DNA from: Bacillota bacterium
Lineage (GTDB): Bacteria > Bacillota_I > Bacilli_A > Izemoplasmatales > Hujiaoplasmataceae
Direction of reading: 5' to 3'
NCBI GenBank assembly: GCA_018818595.1
Contig: JAHIRM010000013.1
Span: 186,001 to 250,000 of the forward strand
Length of the DNA: 64,000 nt
The translations under genes and the position numbers were made by a program. This document shows, piece by piece, positions 18,557 to 28,252 of this stretch. Within the stretch, counting starts at the first letter, position 1. Each line of letters begins with the position of its first letter. Under the pieces are notes generated by a model. That model did no database searches and was not told where the DNA came from. It saw nothing but the letters and a program-made list of their open reading frames with translations.

Positions 18557-18585
18557 AAATCCTCGAAAACTCGGGGATTTTTTTG
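18557..18585 (+). terminator. Terminator before potA
   Basis: Arms AAATCCTCGA and TCGGGGATTT (one T-G pair), loop AAAC, then T7. Confidence 0.8.
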
Positions 18586-18677
18586 ATTTTAACCGCTGAA
18601 AAAAAACTCAAATTTATTTCTCAAAAAATCACGGAAAAAAGTTTGAAAAAAAACAATAAAAAATATTAAAAAAGTTG

Positions 18678-18706
18678 TTTACATTCCTAGGTATTCGATA
18701 TATAAT
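18678..18706 (+). promoter_or_regulatory. Promoter of potABCD
   Basis: TTTACA (18678-18683), 17 bases, TATAAT (18701-18706). The 90 bases before it are very rich in A-tracts, which could act as an UP element. The leader to 18743 is about 30 bases, too short for a riboswitch. Confidence 0.8.
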
Positions 18707-18742
18707 ATTGCTTGATTTTTTTAATCGGCAAAGGAGAAAATT

Positions 18743-19792
18743 ATGGGAAAAAAATTGATTGAACTCAAGAACGTTACAAAGATTTATGATGATGTTCCTG
18801 TCGTCAATAATTTGAATTTATACATAAATGAAAATGAATTTATTACTTTGCTCGGACCTTCTGGATGTGGAAAGACGACAACTCTAAGAATGATTGGTGG
18901 TTTTGAAAAGCCCGATAGTGGAGATATCATTCTAAATGGAGTAGTTGTGACAGAGCTTCCACCTTATGAGCGTCCTATTAATACTGTTTTTCAAAGATAT
19001 GCATTATTTCCTCATTTAAATGTTTTTGATAACATTGCATTTGGATTAAGAAGTCAAAAAGTAAAAAAAGAAGAAATTACAGTTCGAGTGGAACAAGCAT
19101 TAAAAATGGTGAGTCTGCCAGGATTTGGTATGAGAAAAGTTCAAAATTTATCTGGAGGGCAACAACAACGTGTTGCTATAGCAAGGGCCATTGTGAATCA
19201 ACCAAAAATTTTATTGTTAGATGAACCTTTAGCTGCTCTTGATTTAAAACTAAGACAAAATATGCAATATGAATTAAAAGAAATGCAACGAAAACTAGGA
19301 ATTACATTTATATATGTGACACATGATCAAGAAGAAGCATTAACGATGTCTGACACCATCGTTGTTATGAAAGATGGATTGGTTCAACAAATTGGAACAC
19401 CATTTGGTATATACAATGAACCTAAAAATAGATTTGTAGCTAATTTTATTGGAGAATCAAATATCTTCGAAGGCGTTTATTTAAAACAAAATTTAGTTCA
19501 ATTCATGGATTTTGAATTTGCTTGTGTAGATACGCTATTTGCTGATGGCGAAAAAGTAGATGTTGTCATTCGACCAGAAGATTTTGATATTATTTCTCCA
19601 GAAGAAGCTTTATTAAAAGGAAAAGTTACTAGTTCTGTGTTCAAAGGCGTTCACTTTGAACTTTGTATTATGATTCAAGGAAAAGAATTTGTGGTTCACA
19701 CCTACGAAAATCGTAAAGTAGATGAATTAATCGGTTTAAAAGTAGATCCTTATGAAATTCATCTAATGAAGGTAGTACCAAGTGAACATTAA
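18743..19792 (+). CDS. potA: Spermidine/putrescine ABC transporter ATP-binding protein
   Basis: A 349-residue ABC ATPase of the polyamine importer. Walker A GPSGCGKTT, Q-loop FQRYALFPHLNVFDNIAFGLR, signature LSGGQQQRVAIARA, Walker B LLLDEPLAALD and the switch histidine in VTHDQEEA are intact. A C-terminal TOBE-type regulatory part follows (VDVVIRPEDFDI). The gene opens the potABCD operon and overlaps potB by 11 bases. Polyamine specificity is inferred from the PotD-like binding protein in the same operon. Confidence 0.94.
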   Translation: MGKKLIELKNVTKIYDDVPVVNNLNLYINENEFITLLGPSGCGKTTTLRMIGGFEKPDSGDIILNGVVVTELPPYERPINTVFQRYALFPHLNVFDNIAFGLRSQKVKKEEITVRVEQALKMVSLPGFGMRKVQNLSGGQQQRVAIARAIVNQPKILLLDEPLAALDLKLRQNMQYELKEMQRKLGITFIYVTHDQEEALTMSDTIVVMKDGLVQQIGTPFGIYNEPKNRFVANFIGESNIFEGVYLKQNLVQFMDFEFACVDTLFADGEKVDVVIRPEDFDIISPEEALLKGKVTSSVFKGVHFELCIMIQGKEFVVHTYENRKVDELIGLKVDPYEIHLMKVVPSEH

Positions 19793-20621
19793 ACGATTAG
19801 GGAGATTTGCATCTCCTTACATGGTCTGGTTGATTATTCTAGTTGTTTTTCCACTTTTAATGATGATTTTATTATCGTTTATGAAAACAACCGCTATGAG
19901 TTTTACAAACGCAACGTTTTCATTTGAAAGCTGGAATAAACTTTTTACCGATTCTGCGATAAGAACTGCTCTTGCAAATTCATTTCGATATGCTTTTCTT
20001 GCGACAGTAATTGCCTTTTTCCTTGGGTATCCTATGGCTTATATTTTAGCGAAATCTCCCTTTTCAAATAAACTCGTAATTTTAGTTTTAACCATTATTC
20101 CTATGTGGTCTAATTCTCTTTTAAGAACAAGTGCTTTAGCAAATTTGTTAAGTGCAGATAGTATTGTAAATGATTTGTTAAATTTAATAGGGTTGTCCTT
20201 TGTTTGGAACATAAGAGGGACAGGCCTTGCAATTGTTGTAGGTCTTGTGATAACGTATTTGCCTTTTATGATTTTACCTATTTATACCGTTTTAGAAAAA
20301 ATGGATCCGTTACTTCATGAGGCTTCAATGGATTTAGGTTCAAATAAAGCGAAAACGTTCTTAAAAGTTACTTTTCCTTTATCTTTAAAAGGGGTGGCAA
20401 CGGGAATCATTTTAGTTTTCCTTCCTAGTTTCTCTGGATTTGCTATTCCTGAAATACTTGGAAATAGTCGAATCATCTTTATCGGAACATTAGTAGATTC
20501 TAGTTTCCTATTTAGCAATTATAATTATGGTAGTCTGTTATCTCTTGTAATCATCATTCTTATCCTTGGGTCGATGTTCCTCTTTAACAAAGTCGATAAG
20601 GAAGGAGAAACACTACTATGA
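19782..20621 (+). CDS. potB: Spermidine/putrescine ABC transporter permease PotB
   Basis: A 279-residue inner-membrane permease with about six helices. The EAA loop that contacts the ATPase reads LLHEASMDLGSNKAKTFLKVTFPLSLKG. The N-terminal sequence RFASPYMVWLIILVVFPLLMMI is typical of PotB. It overlaps potA and, by ATGA, potC. Confidence 0.92.
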   Translation: MNIKRLGRFASPYMVWLIILVVFPLLMMILLSFMKTTAMSFTNATFSFESWNKLFTDSAIRTALANSFRYAFLATVIAFFLGYPMAYILAKSPFSNKLVILVLTIIPMWSNSLLRTSALANLLSADSIVNDLLNLIGLSFVWNIRGTGLAIVVGLVITYLPFMILPIYTVLEKMDPLLHEASMDLGSNKAKTFLKVTFPLSLKGVATGIILVFLPSFSGFAIPEILGNSRIIFIGTLVDSSFLFSNYNYGSLLSLVIIILILGSMFLFNKVDKEGETLL

Positions 20622-21538
20622 TAAAAATAAACGATTTATCGTATATTCGAAAAACAGTATTGTTCTTCCGAAAACCTAAGGTTGCAAAAGTAGTGTCTTT
20701 CGTTCTGAATGTATTTAAATATCTGTTTTTTATTTCAGTCATTTTGATGCTATATCTTCCCATCATTATTATCGCAATTCACTCTCTAAATGAGAATAGG
20801 TCAGTATATGATTTTACAAATGTGACGTTTCATTGGTATACCGATTTATTTAGTAACCTAATCAATAAAGGCGAATTGTACTGGGTAATTCGAAACACTT
20901 TATTAATCGCTTTTCTATCTACAGCCATTTCGACTGTTCTTGGAACTTTATTTGCGATTGGAATCCATTCGATGACGAAGAAGAAAAGGCAAAGAATGGT
21001 AATGCTAAATCAAATTCCAATCTTAAATGCAGATATTGTAACAGGTATTTCACTTATGTTAATTTTTAAATTATTTATGGTTGTTTTTCCAAATATTTTT
21101 GGGTTAACGACAATGCTTTTGGCCCATGTTTTCTTTTCCATTCCTTATGTGGTCTTAAGTGTATTACCTAAACTAAGCGAATTAGACGTCAATTTATTTG
21201 ATGCAGCTCTTGATTTAGGATGCAAGCCAACAAGAGGAATGAGAAAAGTAATTATTCCCGCCATTTCATCAGGGATTTTTACAGGAATGCTTATTGCATT
21301 TACAATGAGTATCGATGACTTTGTAATAAGTTATTTCACAACTGGAAACGGATTTGACAATGTGTCAATTTTCATATATGCTGGGTACAGGTTAAACATG
21401 TCTCCTGAGATTTATGCTTATAACACGTTACTATCATTTACCGTTGTATTTTTATTGATAGGTGTTTATGTTTTTGGATCATTCAAAAAAAGAAGAGAAT
21501 TAAAAATAAAATCTAATTTTAATAGGGGAGCTGTTTAG
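20618..21538 (+). CDS. potC: Spermidine/putrescine ABC transporter permease PotC
   Basis: A 306-residue second permease with about six helices. The EAA loop is ELDVNLFDAALDLGCKPTRGMRKVIIP, and MSIDDFVISYFTTGNG is the PotC hallmark near the end. The N-terminus is about 30 residues longer than in E. coli PotC (basic, RKTVLFFRKPKVAK). Translation is coupled to potB by a 4-base overlap. Confidence 0.92.
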   Translation: MIKINDLSYIRKTVLFFRKPKVAKVVSFVLNVFKYLFFISVILMLYLPIIIIAIHSLNENRSVYDFTNVTFHWYTDLFSNLINKGELYWVIRNTLLIAFLSTAISTVLGTLFAIGIHSMTKKKRQRMVMLNQIPILNADIVTGISLMLIFKLFMVVFPNIFGLTTMLLAHVFFSIPYVVLSVLPKLSELDVNLFDAALDLGCKPTRGMRKVIIPAISSGIFTGMLIAFTMSIDDFVISYFTTGNGFDNVSIFIYAGYRLNMSPEIYAYNTLLSFTVVFLLIGVYVFGSFKKRRELKIKSNFNRGAV

Positions 21539-21544
21539 TACAAA

Positions 21545-22729
21545 ATGAAAAAATTTATGGTAGTAGGATTCACCGCATTTTTGTCGTTATTATTAATTGC
21601 TTGTAGTTCAAAACCAAAGTTATACATATTGAATTGGGGAGAATACATCAATTATGATCTAGTCTCAGAATTTGAAGATACTTATGGCGTGACAGTTAAG
21701 TGGTCGTATGCGGATTCAAACGAATTAATGGAACAACGCGTTGTATCTCAAACAACGGCCTATGACATTGTCATTCCTTCCGATTATATGATTGAAAAAT
21801 TATATACGAATGGATATTTACAAAAAATTGATTTAACAAAATTAACCAACTATTCTCAAGATGCATTTATGGATGGTGTGAATGTCATTATGGCAGAAAT
21901 GTTTAAAGACAATGAAGATGTCACGTCTGCCTATGAAGTATCCATTCCTTATTTTTGGGGAGTCTTTGGAATTATGTATAATCGTAGTTTAGATGGACTT
22001 GAAACCTATATTGAAACAAAAAAATGGCAAGTCATGTTTGAAGAAGATCCTGCAGATACATTTTCAAGACCACTTCTTGTGGGAATGTATGATGTGCCAA
22101 GATTTGCTTATTCTTTATCCATGATTTATGCAAATGAAGTAGAGTTAATTGATGACCTAGATGCCTTAAATGTTGCATCTGCAGCAAATCTTACTTTATC
22201 AGAAACCATTCTATCTCAAAGACAATACGAAGAATGGTCCACTGATTTTCTAAAGAAAAACATTGAAGCGGGGCTTTTAGATTATGCTTTTGTATACGTT
22301 GGAGATTTCTTTGATACGTATTTAATTAAAAGTGCAGAAGCAACCACTGCTCAAGAAGCCAGAGATTTAACGTCTCATATTGGAATTTTTGTGCCTGAAA
22401 ATACGATTGCTTTTTATGATGGAATGGTTATTCCTACTAACGCAAGAAACGTAGATTTAGCTTACCAATTCATTGATTTCTTTTTAGATCCAATCAATGC
22501 ATATGAAAACTCTAGTATTGTGGGATATACAACTGCTTTGACTGCCACATACGAAATGATTCAAAATGCAACTTATGGTGATGAAATTCGTGCAGCGATG
22601 GTTTCGGATTATCCGTATAACCCTGCAATTTCTGAAAATTTTGCTGGAAAACCTTTAATCGCTTTTTCGAATGAATTTACCGACGAAATTGCTTCAATGG
22701 TGTATCGCGTCTTAGCCGCAGGCAATTAA
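21545..22729 (+). CDS. potD: Spermidine/putrescine-binding lipoprotein PotD
   Basis: A 394-residue extracellular substrate-binding protein. The lipobox LIAC places the lipid-anchored cysteine at residue 20. The mature part begins LYILNWGEYINYDLVSEFED, characteristic of PotD, and has PYFWGVFGIMYN and FYDGMVIPTNARN in the binding lobes. It captures polyamines for PotABC. Last gene of the operon, followed by a strong terminator. Confidence 0.93.
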   Translation: MKKFMVVGFTAFLSLLLIACSSKPKLYILNWGEYINYDLVSEFEDTYGVTVKWSYADSNELMEQRVVSQTTAYDIVIPSDYMIEKLYTNGYLQKIDLTKLTNYSQDAFMDGVNVIMAEMFKDNEDVTSAYEVSIPYFWGVFGIMYNRSLDGLETYIETKKWQVMFEEDPADTFSRPLLVGMYDVPRFAYSLSMIYANEVELIDDLDALNVASAANLTLSETILSQRQYEEWSTDFLKKNIEAGLLDYAFVYVGDFFDTYLIKSAEATTAQEARDLTSHIGIFVPENTIAFYDGMVIPTNARNVDLAYQFIDFFLDPINAYENSSIVGYTTALTATYEMIQNATYGDEIRAAMVSDYPYNPAISENFAGKPLIAFSNEFTDEIASMVYRVLAAGN

Positions 22730-22745
22730 AAACAGATTATCATTT

Positions 22746-22785
22746 AAAACTAGTTTCGGATTTTTTGAAACTAGTTTTTTTATAT
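22746..22785 (+). terminator. Terminator of potABCD
   Basis: Perfect arms AAAACTAGTTTC (22746-22757) and GAAACTAGTTTT (22767-22778), then more T. Confidence 0.9.
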
Positions 22786-22798
22786 TAATCAGATGTTA

Positions 22799-22827
22799 TT
22801 GAAAAGAAGTAGTAATCTTGATACAAT
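22799..22827 (+). promoter_or_regulatory. Promoter of the 22871 gene pair
   Basis: TTGAAA (22799-22804), 17 bases, TACAAT (22822-22827). It lies inside a longer possible frame from 22793 and thus rules out that start. Confidence 0.75.
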
Positions 22828-22870
22828 AAACAAGAGCATAAGATGGAAGAATCAAGAAAGGAAGACGATT

Positions 22871-23425
22871 ATGAAAAATTTTAATGCATTTGCATTTAAA
22901 GTGGCAACCAAAAAGAATGTTCTTATTTCTACGATAATTTTTCTTTTATTTTTATTGATTGTTTTACCGGTGGTCGCAAAATATACTGAAATTATAACTG
23001 GTTCACTTGAAACTCCAGACACCTTTTTCTTTTATCAACCTGAAGATTTATATCGGTTAGCTCAAATCTATGGAGATACTGGAAGAGCCGCTTATGTGTA
23101 TCTACGTATCTCGTTTGATGTAATTTGGCCTGTCGTCTATGGAACTTTTTTAATATTATCGACTGCCTATTTCTTAAAAGAATCGAATTTTAAAGATTTA
23201 TCGTGGATACTGTTTGTGCCGATTTTAGGAGTAATATTTGATTTACTTGAAAACATTGGCGCGTCCATCGTTATGGCAAGATATCCTTTAGAGTCACCTA
23301 TTTTTGCCTATAGTACTCCGTATTTTACTTTCTTTAAGTGGATCATTTTGATTATTTCCTTTTTCATTTTGTTTGGGGTTATTGTGAATCATCTATATTT
23401 AAAGAAAAAGAATAAAAAGATATAA
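22871..23425 (+). CDS. Four-helix membrane protein, unknown function
   Basis: A 184-residue protein with four predicted membrane helices (about 17-38, 81-101, 112-132 and 151-172). The loop after the first helix is external and holds DTFFFYQPEDLYRLAQIYGDTGR. The ending is lysine-rich. I do not recognise a named family; similar hypothetical membrane proteins exist in Bacillota. ATG at 22871 follows AAAGGAAG with a 6-base gap. It is one base from the following GNAT gene, so the two are co-transcribed. Confidence 0.75.
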   Translation: MKNFNAFAFKVATKKNVLISTIIFLLFLLIVLPVVAKYTEIITGSLETPDTFFFYQPEDLYRLAQIYGDTGRAAYVYLRISFDVIWPVVYGTFLILSTAYFLKESNFKDLSWILFVPILGVIFDLLENIGASIVMARYPLESPIFAYSTPYFTFFKWIILIISFFILFGVIVNHLYLKKKNKKI

Positions 23426-23426
23426 A

Positions 23427-23945
23427 ATGGATTTATATAATCTTCATTCTAAACGTTTAGAATACAGACCTTTCCAAGAAACGGACTTTTTAGATTTAGT
23501 TGAGTTATTAACCAATGAGTCTGTTTGTGAATTTTTACCAAGGAAAAAAGCCTATTCTGAAGAAGTCATTCATAATTGGCTAACTCATATCATCAAATCA
23601 TTTTCTATCGATTTTCCAAATGTCATTTATGCAGTTATTGAACCTATTTCGCAAGAAGTAATTGGATATGCAGGAAATGCTTATGTAAAAGAGTATGAAA
23701 AAAACGAAATAATGTATGCGTTTAAAGAATCAGCTTGGCATCAAGGATATGCTACTGAAGCCGCTTTAAAAATGAAAGAAGTGGCGATTTTTCTGCATCA
23801 AAAAGAAGTCATTGCCCTAGCAGATATTCACAATATTGCAAGTCAAAATGTCTTAAAAAAAGTAGGATTTATTTGTAAAGAAACGGTTTTGTTATGGGGG
23901 CTTGAAATGTATTATTATGAGCTTGTTTTTGAAAACAAGAGATAA
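23427..23945 (+). CDS. GNAT family N-acetyltransferase, RimJ/RimL-like
   Basis: A 172-residue acetyltransferase. SKRLEYRPFQETDFLDLVELL is the usual RimJ/RimL opening, YAFKESAWHQGYATEAALKMKE corresponds to the acetyl-CoA-binding motif A, and HNIASQNVLKKVGFICKET is the final beta-alpha unit. It acetylates an amino group on an unknown small molecule or protein. There is no strong ribosome site; translation probably continues from the upstream gene. Confidence 0.87.
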   Translation: MDLYNLHSKRLEYRPFQETDFLDLVELLTNESVCEFLPRKKAYSEEVIHNWLTHIIKSFSIDFPNVIYAVIEPISQEVIGYAGNAYVKEYEKNEIMYAFKESAWHQGYATEAALKMKEVAIFLHQKEVIALADIHNIASQNVLKKVGFICKETVLLWGLEMYYYELVFENKR

Positions 23946-23959
23946 TTTATAAAAAAATC

Positions 23960-23988
23960 TTGTAAATCTTTTGTGGTTCTGTTAAAAT
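23960..23988 (+). promoter_or_regulatory. Promoter of the ABC-F gene
   Basis: TTGTAA (23960-23965), 17 bases, TAAAAT (23983-23988) with an extended TG. Confidence 0.7.
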
Positions 23989-24043
23989 TAAAGCGCAAGA
24001 CATGGCTAATTATCGCTAAATTTGTCTGATGGGATGTGATTTC

Positions 24044-25879
24044 ATGAACTTACTAAAAATAAATAACCTAAAAAAGACATTTGGTGGTAATATCCTTTTT
24101 GATAAAGTATCATTGGAAGTGAATCGTGATGACAAAGTTGCGCTCATTGGCCAAAATGGGGTTGGGAAATCAACTCTAATCAAAATGATATTAGGAGATA
24201 TTTCCCCGGATTCTGGGGAAATTTTTATTTATAGTCAAGCAAAAATCGGCTATTTAAGTCAAGATGTATTAAGTAATATGGATTTCTCATTAATTGAAGA
24301 AGCAGAGGATGTTTTTAAAGACGTTATCCTTTTGGAATCAAAATTAAAAGAAAATGCTCTCCTTCTTGAAAAAAATCAAGACGAAGCCTTGATTAAAAGG
24401 TATGCAAGTCTTGAAGAAGAATATCGAATAAAAAGCGGATATGAATTTAGAACGTTTATCAACATGATTTTATCAAAATTTGGATTTTTAAAATCAGATT
24501 ATCATAGAAAAATTTCAACATTTTCAGGTGGAGAAAAAACCAGAATCGCTTTCGCTAAATTATTATTAATCAAACCAGATATTTTGCTTCTTGATGAACC
24601 TACAAATCATATGGATATCGAAATCATTGAGTGGTTAGAAGAATATTTAAAACGATACGATGGAGCAGTATTTGTTGTGACTCATGATAAATATTTTATC
24701 AATAAAATCGTAAACAAAATCTTTGAATTAGATCAAAACACGTTAAGTGTCTACTATGGGAAATATGATGATTATGAAATCGAAAAAGTAAAACGATACG
24801 AACTTTTAATGAAACAATTTCTAAAACAAAACAAACAAATCGATCATTTACAAAGTTTTGTGGATCGCTTTCGCTATAAATCAAGCAAAGCAAAAAGTGC
24901 TCAAGATCGCATTAAAAAAATCAATAAAATTGATCGACTTGAAAAACCAGTTAATCGCCGACACGCGGTACAAGTTTCTTTTAAAAGTAAAAGAGCAACG
25001 GATGCCATTATTTTGGAAGCAAAAGATATTTCGATTGGTTACGATGATATTCTAAAATCAAATATTGATTTTTCCATGCGAGGATTTGAAAAAATCGGGA
25101 TCATTGGTCCAAACGGTATCGGGAAATCCACATTAATCAAAACACTTATCGGAGAAATCATTCCTTTAACAGGAGAAATTTTATTTCATAAGGACATGAA
25201 AATCGGATATTTTGATCAAAATTTAGAAGGACTAAATGAATCATTAAATGTAATGGATACCATCCATAATTTATATCCGAGTAAAACAATAGGAGAAGTA
25301 AGAAGCCTTCTTGCAAAATTGCTTTTTGTTGGTGATGATGTCTTCAAACAAGTGAAAGTGTTAAGTGGGGGAGAAAAGGTTCGGCTACGACTTTTATTGT
25401 TAATGCTTGAAGAACCAGAATTATTAATTTTAGATGAACCAACCAATCACTTAGACATTGAGACCAAAAATATTGTAGAAGATATTTTCGAAGAATTTAT
25501 AGGACCCATTATTTTTATTTCTCATGATCGCTATTTTATCAACAAAGTTGCAACAAAAATAATCGCTTTTTATCATGAAGAAGTAATTGTATTTGATGGA
25601 AATTATGATGAATACAAAACGTATTTAGAATCGTTAAAACCAAATCCAGAACCAAAATTTAAAAAAGAAAAAACAATCTCTTCAAAATTAATGATAAAAG
25701 AGTTAGAAAAGAACATTGATTCCTATCACAAAGAGATTGATGAGTTAAAACAATCTTTATTCTTAAAAGAAGTCTATATGAATAAAATGCTATACATTGA
25801 AAAAGAAGAAAGGATACTTGTATTAGAAAAAGAAATTCAAGAGATGTTTGAAAAAATTGTTACCTTAACCAGTGATTAA
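24044..25879 (+). CDS. ABC-F family ATPase
   Basis: A 611-residue protein with two ABC domains and no membrane part. First domain: Walker A GQNGVGKST, signature FSGGEKTRIAFAKL, Walker B LLLDEPTNHMD. Second: GPNGIGKST, LSGGEKVRLRLLLL, LILDEPTNHLD. Both catalytic glutamates are present. The basic linker (QSFVDRFRYKSSKAKSAQDR) is the P-site tRNA-interacting arm of this family, and a coiled coil closes the protein (about 565-605). ABC-F proteins act on the ribosome, either in normal translation or in antibiotic protection. The layout is closest to YdiF-type proteins; resistance cannot be claimed. ATG at 24044 is chosen over 24029. Confidence 0.9.
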   Translation: MNLLKINNLKKTFGGNILFDKVSLEVNRDDKVALIGQNGVGKSTLIKMILGDISPDSGEIFIYSQAKIGYLSQDVLSNMDFSLIEEAEDVFKDVILLESKLKENALLLEKNQDEALIKRYASLEEEYRIKSGYEFRTFINMILSKFGFLKSDYHRKISTFSGGEKTRIAFAKLLLIKPDILLLDEPTNHMDIEIIEWLEEYLKRYDGAVFVVTHDKYFINKIVNKIFELDQNTLSVYYGKYDDYEIEKVKRYELLMKQFLKQNKQIDHLQSFVDRFRYKSSKAKSAQDRIKKINKIDRLEKPVNRRHAVQVSFKSKRATDAIILEAKDISIGYDDILKSNIDFSMRGFEKIGIIGPNGIGKSTLIKTLIGEIIPLTGEILFHKDMKIGYFDQNLEGLNESLNVMDTIHNLYPSKTIGEVRSLLAKLLFVGDDVFKQVKVLSGGEKVRLRLLLLMLEEPELLILDEPTNHLDIETKNIVEDIFEEFIGPIIFISHDRYFINKVATKIIAFYHEEVIVFDGNYDEYKTYLESLKPNPEPKFKKEKTISSKLMIKELEKNIDSYHKEIDELKQSLFLKEVYMNKMLYIEKEERILVLEKEIQEMFEKIVTLTSD

Positions 25880-25910
25880 CCAAAAAATAGATACTATTTC
25901 AAATAGAATA

Positions 25911-25919
25911 TGCTACAAT
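25911..25919 (+). promoter_or_regulatory. Likely promoter of the NUDIX gene
   Basis: Extended -10 TGCTACAAT (25911-25919), weak -35. Confidence 0.45.
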
Positions 25920-25952
25920 AGTAGATGAAATATAGATTGGGGGAGTATAACA

Positions 25953-26468
25953 ATGAAGCCATTAATGGTAATTACAGACACCTTAGTAGAAATTCCACCA
26001 AAAATTCAAACCAGAGAAACGGTTCGAGCCATCATTGTACGTGATGGATTTATATTATTAATGTTCTCAAAAATAGACCAAATGTATGGAATTCCAGGAG
26101 GCGGAATAGCGCTAAATGAATCCAAATTAGATACTTTATATCGTGAATTATTAGAAGAAGTAGGGGCAGTCAAAATTAAGATTGTCGAATACCTTGGTGT
26201 AACAGAAGAAATTAGAGAATCAAGATCACTCAGAGGAAAACCAGTTAAAATTCTTTCAGATTATTATCATGTAGAAGTGACCGACTTTATGGAAAAATCA
26301 CTTGAAGATCATGAAGAAGAAATGGGATTGGAACCAATGTGGGTTGATATTGATGCAGCCATTTCAAAAAATGAAATGACACTTCTTTCATTAAAACAAC
26401 CAAAGATAACTTTTTATTATTCACAAACAGCGATGTTAAAGTATATAAAAAATAGATTTGGACTTTAG
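25953..26468 (+). CDS. NUDIX hydrolase
   Basis: A 171-residue protein with the NUDIX box GGGIALNESKLDTLYRELLEEVGA, which fits GX5EX7REUXEEXGU in full. Members cleave nucleoside diphosphates linked to another group, such as oxidised nucleotides, ADP-ribose or NAD. The substrate is not predictable. The N-terminal 30 residues (LVEIPPKIQTRETVRAIIVRDG) are ordinary for the fold. It starts after GGGGGAG and lies 34 bases before argS. Confidence 0.9.
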   Translation: MKPLMVITDTLVEIPPKIQTRETVRAIIVRDGFILLMFSKIDQMYGIPGGGIALNESKLDTLYRELLEEVGAVKIKIVEYLGVTEEIRESRSLRGKPVKILSDYYHVEVTDFMEKSLEDHEEEMGLEPMWVDIDAAISKNEMTLLSLKQPKITFYYSQTAMLKYIKNRFGL

Positions 26469-26502
26469 TCCGAATTTTATTTTTGTGAAAGGGTGATGAA
26501 TC

Positions 26503-28212
26503 ATGATTGAAATGATAAAATTAGAACTTAGAATGTTCCTAGAGAAAGAGTTAAGCCGAATTTATTTAATGCCAATTTCTATGGTTGTAGAAGAACCTAA
26601 AAAGGCAGGACAAGGCGATATCTCAGTCCCTGTTTTCAGTGTGGTAAATACGCTTAAAAAACCTCTTCTTTTGATTTCAAAGGAGATTAGAGATTTAATT
26701 AAGATAAGTCCGTTTAAAAATCTGTTTTCAGAAGTAAATATAATGGGCGGATTCGTAAATCTTGTTCTAAACAAACAAGTATACGCCCTAAATGTTATAG
26801 AACACTTTAAAAAGAACCAAGAAAATTATGGAAATAATGTATTTGGAAATGGTAAAACAATCGTGATGGACTATTCATCGCCTAATATTGCAAAACCATT
26901 TTCAATTGGACACTTACGTTCTACCATTATTGGTCATTCCATTGGAAATATTCTTGAAAAATGTGGCTATAAAGTATATCGAATCAACCACTTAGGTGAT
27001 TTTGGAACACAGTTTGGAAAAATAATTTATGCGTATTTAAACTTTGGATCAGAGGCTGCTGTAAAAGCAAACCCCATTGAAGAGTTAGTAAAATTATACG
27101 TTGAATTCCATGAATTAGCTAAAAATGATCCTTCTCTTGAAGAAAAAGCAAGAGAAATCTTTAAAGAATTAGAACAAAACAATCCAAAATACGTGGCGCT
27201 TTGGACGTGGTTTAGAGAAGAATCCCTAAAAGATTATATGGAAGTATACAAATTACTTCAAGTTGATTTTGATTCATTCAATGGAGAAGCATTTTATAAC
27301 GATAAAATGCAGAAAGTTATTGATGAGTTGAAAGAAAAAGAATTATTAAAATTAGATCAAGGAGCAATGATTGTGGATTTAGGAGAAGACTTTCCTCCTG
27401 CACTCATTCAAAAATCTGATGGGTCTACTTTGTATATTACAAGGGATTTAGCGGCTTTATTTTATCGCAAGAACACTTATCATTTTGATAAGGCTTTGTA
27501 TATTGTAGGAAACGAACAAAAACTTCATTTTACTCAAATCCAAAAAGTAATTGAATTAATGGGATATGAGTTTAAAGATGACATTGTTCATGTTAATTTT
27601 GGATTGGTATTACAAGATGGCAAAAAGATGTCAACGAGAAAAGGTAAAATTGTTCGTTTAATGGACGTTTTACAAGAAGCCATCCATTTAAGCTTACTTT
27701 ACATTAATGAGAAAAATCCAACTCTAGAAAACAAGGAATTAATAGCCGAAAAAATAGGTGTTAGTGCGATTATTTTCAACGATTTAAAAAATTACCGAGC
27801 AAACGATTTTGAATTTAACTTAGAAGAAATGGTGAACTTTGTTGGCCAAACTGGGCCATATTTACAATATACTTCTGTTAGAATTACGTCCATTTTGCAA
27901 TCAGATGCTTTCGTATTTGATGGAGAAATCGATGCGAGTCTTTTTGAAAAAGATCACTATTTTGAAATCATGAAACAAGCAAGTCAATACCCAGATATTA
28001 TTGCAAAAGCAGCAAGCGAATATGCTCCAAGCGTATTAGCCAAATATTTATTAAATTTAGCAAGTCTATTTAATAGTTTTTATGGAAGAGAAAAGATTAT
28101 AGTAGAAGATTTGCTTGAAAAAAATACAAAAATGCATCTTTTATATATCGTTCGAAACATTTTAAATGATGGGATGGTTACTCTAGGGATGCAAGTAATT
28201 GAAAAAATGTAA
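26503..28212 (+). CDS. argS: Arginyl-tRNA synthetase
   Basis: A 569-residue class I synthetase that charges tRNA-Arg. The N-terminal Add-1 domain (KKAGQGDISVPVFS) precedes the catalytic core with PNIAKPFSIGHLRSTIIG (HIGH-type motif) and KKMSTRKGKIVRL (KMSKS-type). The C-terminal anticodon-binding helical domain contains LQYTSVRI and LAKYLLNLASLFNSFY. Length is usual. Start ATG follows AAAGGGTGAT. Confidence 0.96.
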   Translation: MIEMIKLELRMFLEKELSRIYLMPISMVVEEPKKAGQGDISVPVFSVVNTLKKPLLLISKEIRDLIKISPFKNLFSEVNIMGGFVNLVLNKQVYALNVIEHFKKNQENYGNNVFGNGKTIVMDYSSPNIAKPFSIGHLRSTIIGHSIGNILEKCGYKVYRINHLGDFGTQFGKIIYAYLNFGSEAAVKANPIEELVKLYVEFHELAKNDPSLEEKAREIFKELEQNNPKYVALWTWFREESLKDYMEVYKLLQVDFDSFNGEAFYNDKMQKVIDELKEKELLKLDQGAMIVDLGEDFPPALIQKSDGSTLYITRDLAALFYRKNTYHFDKALYIVGNEQKLHFTQIQKVIELMGYEFKDDIVHVNFGLVLQDGKKMSTRKGKIVRLMDVLQEAIHLSLLYINEKNPTLENKELIAEKIGVSAIIFNDLKNYRANDFEFNLEEMVNFVGQTGPYLQYTSVRITSILQSDAFVFDGEIDASLFEKDHYFEIMKQASQYPDIIAKAASEYAPSVLAKYLLNLASLFNSFYGREKIIVEDLLEKNTKMHLLYIVRNILNDGMVTLGMQVIEKM

Positions 28213-28252
28213 ATACTAATACTCCATATCTAATAGAAGCGAGGTGAACGAT

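Noticed and set aside
22793-22870. N-terminal extension of the 22871 gene
   Set aside because: The promoter TTGAAA-N17-TACAAT lies inside it, and the ATG at 22871 has a good ribosome site.
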